This document shows positions 1-5,873 of a stretch of DNA of 6,739 bases, piece after piece. The number at the start of each line of letters is the position of its first letter. The first letter of the stretch is position 1. Origin of the DNA: Bacteroidia bacterium. GTDB lineage: Bacteria; Bacteroidota; Bacteroidia; Bacteroidales; VadinHA17. The position numbers and the translations under genes are program-made. The DNA is taken from assembly GCA_026391515.1 (NCBI GenBank), contig JAPLEC010000014.1:1-6739 (forward strand). The letters run 5' to 3'. Under the pieces are notes generated by a model. It was not told the DNA's origin. It ran no database searches and saw only the letters and a list, made by a program, of their open reading frames with translations.

Positions 1-763
1 TCCAGTTAATAGTTGCAAGGTCAGCATATACTTGCGGATAGACAGACATAATTGCCTTTGTTTCTTCTAAGTACGGCCAACCACCATGCATAATATAGAG
101 TCTCAGCTTTGGATGTTTAACCAACACTTCTTCAAGAAGAATTGGATTGCCATACGTTACACGGAATTTAGGACAGCATATGTAGGGTGTTCCCTCAGGC
201 CCCAGACCCGTATGAACTCCGACCGGGATGTCCAATTCTTCAGCGAGGGTTAGGTATGGGTCGAACAGCGAATCATTTAGAGAAAGTCCAACATGTTGGG
301 CTACCAGTTCACCTAACACACCAAGTCGACCTGACATAAATTGTTGCCGCAGTTGTTCCACATCCGGAAGTGAAGTTACTTCATCGAAATATACTCCTCC
401 GATTAGGCGTTTTGGTTCTTCAATCTTCCAGCGATACACAACGTCCAGTGGTCCACTTGTGACACCTTTAACGATGTTGTAACGGCGCATCTCTGACAGC
501 GTTGCCAGCATAAGTTCCTCATCACTTGCTGCACCGGAAGGTCTACCTGTGACTGGATTGGGGATGTTTGAATCGCCCATGTACTCAACGGGGTATGAGT
601 GCATGTGCATGTCAATAATCGGAAGGTTCTTATTTGTAGCGGTTTGACAAGAGATCAAACAGAGGATTTCCACAAACCCATAGACAAAAAGTAGTAGTGT
701 TATAATCTTCCTTTTTTCTATCAAGAAGTGTTTGTTTACTAGTGCTTTAGTTGATTGATCCAT
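1..763 (-). CDS. Amidohydrolase-family (Amidohydro_2-like) metal-dependent hydrolase, probable lipoprotein; 3' end missing
   Basis: Reading leftward from an ATG at 763-761, the frame stays open to the window edge, giving 254 residues without a stop; the C-terminus lies outside. Residues 17-39 form a basic then hydrophobic stretch ending in a lipobox, L36-I37-S38-C39, so the mature protein probably starts at Cys39 as a membrane-anchored lipoprotein. The n-region is long; an in-frame TTG at residue 14 would give a more normal signal peptide. After it come TIM-barrel amidohydrolase signatures: D51-M-H53-M-H55 (HxH metal motif after strand 1), G151-E152-L, G182-V-H184-T-G, and M225-H226-G-G-W-P followed by V-Y-A-D-L near residue 246. 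The usual late-barrel catalytic Asp would lie beyond the edge. This family hydrolyses or decarboxylates cyclic and amide-type substrates; the substrate cannot be read from sequence. No Shine-Dalgarno sequence is visible. The gene is divergent from kdp and is not evidently linked to potassium. Confidence 0.88.
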   Translation of the reverse strand, partial: MDQSTKALVNKHFLIEKRKIITLLLFVYGFVEILCLISCQTATNKNLPIIDMHMHSYPVEYMGDSNIPNPVTGRPSGAASDEELMLATLSEMRRYNIVKGVTSGPLDVVYRWKIEEPKRLIGGVYFDEVTSLPDVEQLRQQFMSGRLGVLGELVAQHVGLSLNDSLFDPYLTLAEELDIPVGVHTGLGPEGTPYICCPKFRVTYGNPILLEEVLVKHPKLRLYIMHGGWPYLEETKAIMSVYPQVYADLATINW

Positions 764-889
764 ATTTTTCTAGTCTATTAATGAAAGTTTTTTGTCATTG
801 ATAACAAAGCAGTCATTTGATTGTCACTATTTATGCCCCGAGAAGATAATTTTTTGTTTGATCAATAAAGGGCACGTAGCCATGCTATG

Positions 890-946
890 CCACCTGACTA
901 GTTTATATGTTCACCAAAAGTGCCCATATACATACCAAACAGGTGG
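890..946. repeat. Nested inverted repeat, possible structured element
   Basis: An outer perfect 7-bp dyad, CCACCTG at 890-896 and CAGGTGG at 940-946, encloses a second perfect 6-bp dyad, TATATG at 904-909 and CATATA at 925-930. A short CAC/GTG pair (912-914 and 920-922) closes around a CAAAA loop. The three stems nest in register, so either strand could fold into one long imperfect hairpin. It lies 127 bases upstream of the amidohydrolase start and 426 bases upstream of the kdpF-like start. Possible roles are a structured leader of the leftward gene, a bidirectional terminator or the remnant of a small mobile element; the sequence does not decide between them. The base pairing is seen directly; function is unknown. 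Confidence 0.5.
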
Positions 947-1065
947 ATGAAAGTACTTTTAGGTTTTTTTATCATCTGTAGTCAAATTTACAACTTGTTA
1001 AGCCATAATCAATTTATATAGTTAAGAATTTGTACTAGTTCACATATACTACAACTAAAAATCGT

Positions 1066-1097
1066 AAATCCCGCAAGATCAATGCTCTGCAGGATTT
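1066..1097. repeat. 10-bp imperfect inverted repeat (hairpin)
   Basis: The arms are AAATCCCGCA at 1066-1075 and TGCAGGATTT at 1088-1097. They pair at 9 of 10 positions around a 12-base loop. Both flanks are AT-rich with short T-runs (TTTTGTATTTTT to the right on the + strand; ATTTTT beyond it on the - strand), so it could be a weak bidirectional terminator. The stem is poor in GC for an intrinsic terminator and no confident gene ends here, so I record it only as a dyad. Confidence 0.4.
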
Positions 1098-1315
1098 TGT
1101 ATTTTTAAAAGTTGACGGAATTGATGACAGATTTTGTAACAAATGCATAATCTGGCAAAGGTCGCACCATAAACAAATCGAGCGAAGATAGATTTAGAGT
1201 CATAAAAAAGATAGGAAGAAGAATATAAAATGTATAAAGATTTTAGATTGTTCTTTAAATCTATGATTTTTGATTCTTGCAAATTTATAATTTCTTTATA
1301 CCTGTAAGTCAATTC

Positions 1316-1350
1316 TTTATAATGCCTTTATAACTTTCAGTATACTTTTG
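1316..1350 (+). promoter_or_regulatory. Probable kdp operon promoter, Bacteroidota type
   Basis: TACTTTTG at 1343-1350 is an exact match to the Bacteroidota primary-sigma -7 consensus TAnnTTTG. It is the only exact match I found on the + strand of the intergenic region. The expected -33 TTTG is present only as a weak TTTA at 1316-1319, 23 bases upstream. Transcription would start near 1355-1358, leaving a leader of about 15-18 bases before the ATG at 1373. The weak -33 box would fit a promoter that needs an activator such as KdpE. Motif and position are seen; promoter activity is inferred. Confidence 0.5.
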
Positions 1351-1359
1351 TCATGACAA
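1348..1359. promoter_or_regulatory. Perfect 12-bp palindrome on the kdp promoter, candidate operator
   Basis: TTGTCATGACAA is a perfect dyad centred between 1353 and 1354. It overlaps the last three bases of the -7 element and covers the predicted transcription start. A dimeric regulator bound here would block RNA polymerase, so a repressor site is the natural reading. It does not resemble the direct-repeat T-rich sites I know for E. coli KdpE. A related imperfect dyad, TTGTCATTGATAACAA, lies at 792-807, 29 bases upstream of the amidohydrolase start. A chance palindrome cannot be excluded. Confidence 0.35.
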
Positions 1360-1372
1360 GAAATCTTAAAAA

Positions 1373-1492
1373 ATGAACTGGAGAATTATTTTGGCTGTTA
1401 TTATTTTCCTCATTTCAGTAGCAGGCCTGTTTTATGCTGGATATCTTTTTGCAAGACTGCTTGAAGAAATCTTTCATATTCATTTGTTATAA
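1373..1492 (+). CDS. kdpF: Small single-span membrane peptide in the kdpF position
   Basis: ATG at 1373 opens a 39-codon frame ending with TAA at 1490-1492, only three bases before kdpA. The peptide starts MNWR, continues with a strongly hydrophobic stretch (about residues 5-27) and ends with a short amphipathic tail (RLLEEIFHIHLL), as expected of one transmembrane helix. In other bacteria KdpF is a roughly 25-30 residue one-helix subunit at the KdpA-KdpB interface that stabilises the complex, and its gene directly precedes kdpA. Position, size and topology agree. It is about ten residues longer than E. coli KdpF (29 aa), and I do not recognise clear residue-level identity, so the symbol rests on context. 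It is the first gene after the predicted promoter, which favours real translation. No Shine-Dalgarno sequence is visible, as for the other genes. Confidence 0.6.
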   Translation: MNWRIILAVIIFLISVAGLFYAGYLFARLLEEIFHIHLL

Positions 1493-1495
1493 TCA

Positions 1496-3172
1496 ATGAA
1501 TGTTTATGATTTTGTACAGCTCACTCTTTTCCTGCTGGTACTGATAATATTAACTCCTTTGCTTGGCAGATATATGGCCAGGGTCTTTCTTGATGAGAAT
1601 CATGTTCTGAAATCTGTAGTTAATCCTGTCGAAAAAGCCATTTATCGGTTAATATCATGTAAAGGAGAAGAAATGGACTGGAAGAAATACACGTATAGTC
1701 TTCTGGTTTTTAATTTCATGGGTTTTCTCTTCCTGTTTTTTCTTCAGCTCTGTCAAAGTTATCTGCCTCTTAATCCACAGAAATTGCCAGCTCCATCCTG
1801 GTCGCTGGCATTTAATACTTCAATAAGCTTTGTAACAAATACCAACTGGCAATCATACAGCGGGGAAACGACGTTAAGCTACCTGGTACAGATGGCAGGT
1901 CTTACTGTGCAGAATTTTTTAAGTGCGGCAACAGGTATTTCGGTCTTGTTGGCAGTTATAAGAGGTCTGGTTAGAAAGACTGCTAACAATATTGGTAATT
2001 TCTGGATTGATGCGACAAGATCCATACTTTATGTCTTATTACCACTTTCGATGCTCCTGGCAATTATTCTTACGGGTCAGGGAGTTGTACAGACTTTCCA
2101 TCCGTTTGCGAAGGCAACTACGCTGATGGGTTCGGGACAAGTCATCCCATTAGGTCCGGTATCATCACAAATCGCTATCAAACAACTCGGTACAAACGGA
2201 GGAGGTTTTTTCAATGCAAACAGCGCCCATCCCTTTGAAAATCCTACTCCATTTTCCAATTTTCTTGAGATGCTTGCAATCCTTTTAATACCATCTGCAC
2301 TCACATTCACATATGGACGACTTATTGGATCGAACAGACAAGGTTGGACTATTTTTCTTGTAATGTTTACACTTCTCATAATTGGTCTGGCGGTCTCTTA
2401 TTACTCGGAATACAAATTTTCAACAATAGCCGGAATAAATATTAATATGGAAGGAAAGGAGACTCGTTTTGGACTTGGGAACAGTGTTTTATGGTCTGTT
2501 GCAACAACTTCAGCATCAAATGGTTCAGTAAATGCCATGATGGATAGTCTCACTCCTCTTGCAGGAATGGTTGCCATGTTCAATATTATGCTGGGAGAGG
2601 TGATATTTGGTGGTGTGGGATCGGGAATATACGGTATGATAATGTTTATTATACTGACAGTTTTTATTGCAGGTTTAATGGTTGGGAGATCTCCAGAATT
2701 TCTTGGTAAAAAGATTGAAGCTTTTGAAGTTAAAATGGCTATTCTGGCAATTCTTGCCCCGAACCTTGTGATTCTGATTTTTTCAGCTGTCAGTTGTTTG
2801 ACAACACCCGGCTTATCAGGCCTCAATAATCCAGGGCCACATGGTCTCTCGGAAATAATCTATTGTTTCAGTTCAGCAGCCGGAAACAATGGCAGTGCCT
2901 TTGCAGGGTTGAATTCGAATGCACCCTTTTACAATATCCTCACTGGTTTTGGAATGCTAATAGGCAGATTTGGGGTCATTATTCCTGTTCTTGCAATGGC
3001 AGGAAATATGGCAGGCAAGAAAATTACTCCATTTTCAGGTGGCACTTTCAGAACAGATACCTGGCTCTTTGGTTTATTACTGATGGCGGTTATTATAATA
3101 GTCGGTGGACTTACATTCTTCCCGGCTTTATCATTAGGTCCTGTAATGGAACATCTTTTACTTATTAAATAA
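1496..3172 (+). CDS. kdpA: KdpA, potassium-binding and translocating subunit of the Kdp K+ ATPase
   Basis: This 558-residue polytopic membrane protein is essentially the length of E. coli KdpA (557). KdpA belongs to the superfamily of K+ transporters with four pore loops and provides the selective K+ entry path of the KdpFABC pump. All four pore-loop signatures are present and intact: TNTNWQS at 114-120, TNGGGFFNANSAHPFENPTP at 233-252, SNGSVNAM at 341-348 and AAGNNGSAFAGLNS at 461-474. The N-terminal helix (about residues 5-25, ending PLLGRYMARVF) is typical for the family, which supports the ATG at 1496. It follows the kdpF-like peptide by three bases and precedes kdpB by 14, so it is co-transcribed. 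No frameshift or missing filter residue was seen; it should be functional. Confidence 0.98.
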   Translation: MNVYDFVQLTLFLLVLIILTPLLGRYMARVFLDENHVLKSVVNPVEKAIYRLISCKGEEMDWKKYTYSLLVFNFMGFLFLFFLQLCQSYLPLNPQKLPAPSWSLAFNTSISFVTNTNWQSYSGETTLSYLVQMAGLTVQNFLSAATGISVLLAVIRGLVRKTANNIGNFWIDATRSILYVLLPLSMLLAIILTGQGVVQTFHPFAKATTLMGSGQVIPLGPVSSQIAIKQLGTNGGGFFNANSAHPFENPTPFSNFLEMLAILLIPSALTFTYGRLIGSNRQGWTIFLVMFTLLIIGLAVSYYSEYKFSTIAGININMEGKETRFGLGNSVLWSVATTSASNGSVNAMMDSLTPLAGMVAMFNIMLGEVIFGGVGSGIYGMIMFIILTVFIAGLMVGRSPEFLGKKIEAFEVKMAILAILAPNLVILIFSAVSCLTTPGLSGLNNPGPHGLSEIIYCFSSAAGNNGSAFAGLNSNAPFYNILTGFGMLIGRFGVIIPVLAMAGNMAGKKITPFSGGTFRTDTWLFGLLLMAVIIIVGGLTFFPALSLGPVMEHLLLIK

Positions 3173-3186
3173 TTAGTTGGTATTCA

Positions 3187-5283
3187 ATGGGATCCAGGCA
3201 AAAAAAAGAATTAAAACTTCTGACAGGAAGAGTTCTGCTTACTTCTGTAAAAGAATCTTTTATCAAGTTAACACCTGCAAACCAGATAAAAAATCCGGTT
3301 ATATTTATAGTTTTGATTGGAGCCGTAGTTACAACAGCAGTATTTTTTAATAATCTGTTCTCAGCTCATTTCTCTGGTTTTATCCTTCAGATTACTCTAT
3401 GGTTATGGTTTACAGTACTTTTTGCAAATTTTTCAGAAGCAATTGCAGAAGGGAGAGGAAAAGCCCAGGCAGAAAGCCTCAGGAAAAGTAAGATAAATAC
3501 CAGAGCAATCCGTCTTAATGCAGGAAAAGAAGAGGAAGTCTGGGCAACAGAATTGAAAAAAGGCGACCTGGTCGTTTGTTCGGCAGGGTCTATAATACCT
3601 TCTGATGGAGAAGTAGTTGAAGGGATATCAAGCGTTGATGAATCGGCTATAACTGGCGAGTCAGCTCCTGTTATACGTGAAAGCGGGGGTGACAGAAGTG
3701 CAGTAACCGGAGGAACTAAGGTTATAAGCGATAGAATTGTTATAAGAATAACAGCAGAGCAAGGCAAAACATTTCTTGATCATATGATCTCCCTTGTCGA
3801 GGGTGCCAGCAGACAAAAAACCCCAAATGAAATTGCTCTGACGATTCTATTATCCGGATTGACAATAATTTTCCTTATGGCAGTAGTTACACTTCCTGCT
3901 TTTTTTTCTTATAGTCTTAATTCTTCAGAATTACCAAAAAATATGAATCTTACCCTTCCTGTACTTATTTCCCTCCTGGTATGTCTTATACCAACCACTA
4001 TTGGAGGGCTTTTAAGTGCAATAGGAATAAGCGGTATGGACAGGCTGCTGCAGAAAAATGTGATTGCAACAAGTGGAAGGGCAGTTGAAGCTGCTGGTGA
4101 TGTAGATGTTTTGCTACTGGATAAAACGGGGACCATCACATTAGGCAACAGGATGGCGACAGATTTCATCCCAGCTAACGGGGTAACAATCGAGGAATTC
4201 GCAGATGCTGCCCAGTTATCATCTTTAACTGATGAAACACCGGAAGGTCGTTCAATCGTTGTTTTTGCAAAGGAAAAATTCAACCTGAGAGGGAGAAATT
4301 TGAATACTGCAGATACAGTTTTAATAAAATTCTCAGCTAAAACCAGGATAAGCGGTATTGATATCAGGTTGCAAGATGGAAAAATCAAAAGTTTCCGCAA
4401 AGGTGCTCCAGACGCTATTAAAAAGTTTATTGAAGATAATAATGGTTTCTTTCCTCAAAATGTAAAGGACACTGTAACCCGCCTTGCCATGCAGGGCGCC
4501 ACTCCTTTGGTAGTGACAGATAATATTAAAGTCCTCGGTGTCATTAATCTAAAAGATATAGTAAAGGGGGGCATTAAATCCCGCTTTGAACAGCTTCGGA
4601 CCATGGGAATCAGAACTATAATGATTACTGGCGATAATCCCCTGACTGCTGCAGCAATTGCTGCGGAGGCAGGAGTAGACGATTTTATGGCAGAAGCCGA
4701 GCCTGAAGATAAATTATCCCGTATACGTTCGGAACAGTTAAAAGGGCATCTTGTAGGTATGATAGGAGACGGGACAAATGATGCTCCGGCTCTGGCACAG
4801 GCTGATATTGGTATTGCAATGAATACAGGGACGCAGGCAGCCAGGGAAGCAGGAAATATGGTAGATCTTGATAGCAATCCGACTAAACTGATAGAGGTTG
4901 TCGAAACCGGTAAACAATTACTTATGACACGCGGAGCTTTAACCACCTTCAGTATTGCAAATGATGTAGCAAAATACTTTGCTATAATACCTGCTCTGGC
5001 ATTACCATTATATGCTTCTTCTGGAGTACCAGGTCCATTATCTGCGCTCAATATAATGCACCTGGCATCGCCCGAGAGTGCAATCCTAAGTGCAGTTATC
5101 TTTAACGCATTAATAATTATTGCATTAATTCCCCTGGCTCTTAAAGGTATAAGATACAAGCCTTTACCTGCAAGCAGGGTACTTGTCGGAAATATTCTGA
5201 TTTATGGAGCAGGTGGGTTGGTCGCTCCTTTTATAGGTATTAAGTTAATAGATATTTTACTGAATTCACTTCATTTGATCTAA
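3187..5283 (+). CDS. kdpB: KdpB, P-type ATPase catalytic subunit of the Kdp K+ pump
   Basis: This 698-residue protein is a little longer than the 682 of E. coli. It hydrolyses ATP to drive K+ uptake through KdpA. Family landmarks in order: the actuator loop T156-G-E-S159; the M4 turn C266-L-I-P269-T-T-I-G-G; the phosphorylation motif D312-K-T-G-T, where D312 is the aspartyl-phosphate site; nucleotide-binding residues F382, S389 and K405-G-A-P; T481-G-D-N; the hinge G527-D-G-T-N-D-A-P534; and the M5 segment FSIANDVAKYFAIIPA (588-603), with the D593/K596 pair that couples ATPase and transport. S159 corresponds to the serine phosphorylated in E. coli (S162) to shut the pump off at high K+. Extra length lies partly in the M3-M4 loop (about 241-254). 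The start 14 bases after kdpA gives a normal N-terminus. Confidence 0.98.
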   Translation: MGSRQKKELKLLTGRVLLTSVKESFIKLTPANQIKNPVIFIVLIGAVVTTAVFFNNLFSAHFSGFILQITLWLWFTVLFANFSEAIAEGRGKAQAESLRKSKINTRAIRLNAGKEEEVWATELKKGDLVVCSAGSIIPSDGEVVEGISSVDESAITGESAPVIRESGGDRSAVTGGTKVISDRIVIRITAEQGKTFLDHMISLVEGASRQKTPNEIALTILLSGLTIIFLMAVVTLPAFFSYSLNSSELPKNMNLTLPVLISLLVCLIPTTIGGLLSAIGISGMDRLLQKNVIATSGRAVEAAGDVDVLLLDKTGTITLGNRMATDFIPANGVTIEEFADAAQLSSLTDETPEGRSIVVFAKEKFNLRGRNLNTADTVLIKFSAKTRISGIDIRLQDGKIKSFRKGAPDAIKKFIEDNNGFFPQNVKDTVTRLAMQGATPLVVTDNIKVLGVINLKDIVKGGIKSRFEQLRTMGIRTIMITGDNPLTAAAIAAEAGVDDFMAEAEPEDKLSRIRSEQLKGHLVGMIGDGTNDAPALAQADIGIAMNTGTQAAREAGNMVDLDSNPTKLIEVVETGKQLLMTRGALTTFSIANDVAKYFAIIPALALPLYASSGVPGPLSALNIMHLASPESAILSAVIFNALIIIALIPLALKGIRYKPLPASRVLVGNILIYGAGGLVAPFIGIKLIDILLNSLHLI

Positions 5284-5297
5284 ATATTTAATAAGGA

Positions 5298-5873
5298 ATG
5301 AGAAGACAAATCATTACTGGGTTAAGATTTCTGGTGCTGATGATAATTCTTACCGGAGTATTATATCCCGGGCTTATCACAGTTATCACCTCTATATTTT
5401 TCCCCAGTGAAGCTCAGGGAAGTCTTGTTGAAAGGAATGGAGTAATAATAGGATCAAAATTGATTGGTCAGAATTTTGACAGTCAGAAATATTTTTGGTC
5501 AAGGCCTTCATTCAATAATTATAATCCTCTCCCCTCAGGCGCATCAAATCTTGGTATATTAAACCCGCTTTTAACTAAAAAGGTTATTCAGAGAGAGAAA
5601 GATTTTCTTCAGGCTAATAAAATGAAAGAGGATTTGAACATTCCTCCTGAAATGGTTACTGCTTCTGCGAGTGGTCTGGATCCTCATATCTCTCCGACAG
5701 CAGCTCTGTTACAGGTAAGCAGGGTTGCTCAGGCACGAGGAATGGACAAGGCAGGACAGGATAAACTTATTAATCTGGTAAATGATTTAACGGAAAAACG
5801 TCAGTTTTCATTACTTGGTGAACCACGAATCAATGTATTTCTCTTAAATTTGAAGACAGATAGTCTTAAATGA
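5298..5873 (+). CDS. kdpC: KdpC, accessory subunit of the Kdp K+ ATPase
   Basis: This 191-residue protein matches E. coli KdpC (190) in length and layout. One N-terminal membrane anchor (about 9-33, containing the conserved TGVLYPGL) is followed by an extracytoplasmic soluble domain. Diagnostic motifs are G41-S-L-V, G52-S-K-L-I-G-Q-N-F60, YFWSRPS at 65-71, G81-A-S-N-L-G, N89-P, and the block VTASASGLDPHISPTAA (120-136) with QVSRVAQARG at 139-148. KdpC assembles with KdpA and KdpB and is thought to raise the ATP affinity of KdpB. It starts 14 bases after kdpB. An AAGGA directly abuts the ATG, too close to act as a normal ribosome binding site. The last codons overlap kdpD by four bases (ATGA, 5870-5873). 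No sign of damage. Confidence 0.97.
   Translation: MRRQIITGLRFLVLMIILTGVLYPGLITVITSIFFPSEAQGSLVERNGVIIGSKLIGQNFDSQKYFWSRPSFNNYNPLPSGASNLGILNPLLTKKVIQREKDFLQANKMKEDLNIPPEMVTASASGLDPHISPTAALLQVSRVAQARGMDKAGQDKLINLVNDLTEKRQFSLLGEPRINVFLLNLKTDSLK

Larger units (their letters stand above)
764..1372. other. Divergent intergenic region, 609 bases, no convincing gene
   Basis: This AT-rich stretch separates the leftward amidohydrolase from the rightward kdp operon. Neither strand has an ORF with a good start and recognisable content. It contains several dyads: a small bulged hairpin at 871-891 (GGCA-CG-TAGC, loop CAT, GCTATGCC), a nested inverted repeat at 890-946, a perfect 10-bp palindrome AAAGTACTTT at 950-959, a hairpin at 1066-1097 and a palindrome at 1348-1359. 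The hexamer TTGTCA occurs at 792-797, 821-826 and 1348-1353. The right end carries the likely kdp promoter. I could not identify a good -7 element for the leftward gene. No tRNA, rRNA or known riboswitch was recognised by eye, and no CRISPR repeats are present. Confidence 0.7.

Noticed and set aside
228..615. Open frames on both strands inside the amidohydrolase gene
   Set aside because: They overlap a continuous 254-residue frame with clear amidohydrolase motifs and have serine/threonine- or cysteine-rich shadow composition.
950..959. Perfect 10-bp palindrome AAAGTACTTT
   Set aside because: Ten-base palindromes are expected by chance fairly often in AT-rich DNA, and it is far from either start with no motif around it.
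1079..1312. Minus-strand open frame of about 77 codons in the intergenic region
   Set aside because: It begins with TTG, has no in-frame ATG, no ribosome binding site and no recognisable family. The first half looks like a lysine/leucine-rich helix and the rest is low-quality cysteine- and aromatic-rich text typical of AT-rich noncoding DNA.
764..1372. A c-di-AMP (ydaO/kdp-type) riboswitch ahead of the operon
   Set aside because: Such riboswitches control kdp in some Firmicutes, but I see no matching conserved core, and the predicted leader from the 1343-1350 promoter is only about 15-18 bases.
2863..3168. Plus-strand 101-codon frame inside kdpA
   Set aside because: It lies in another frame of an intact kdpA covering the fourth pore loop; no independent coding signal.
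4455..5159. Long minus-strand frame opposite kdpB (234 codons)
   Set aside because: It is antisense to the conserved hinge and M5 regions of kdpB; its length follows from the codon use of the sense gene.
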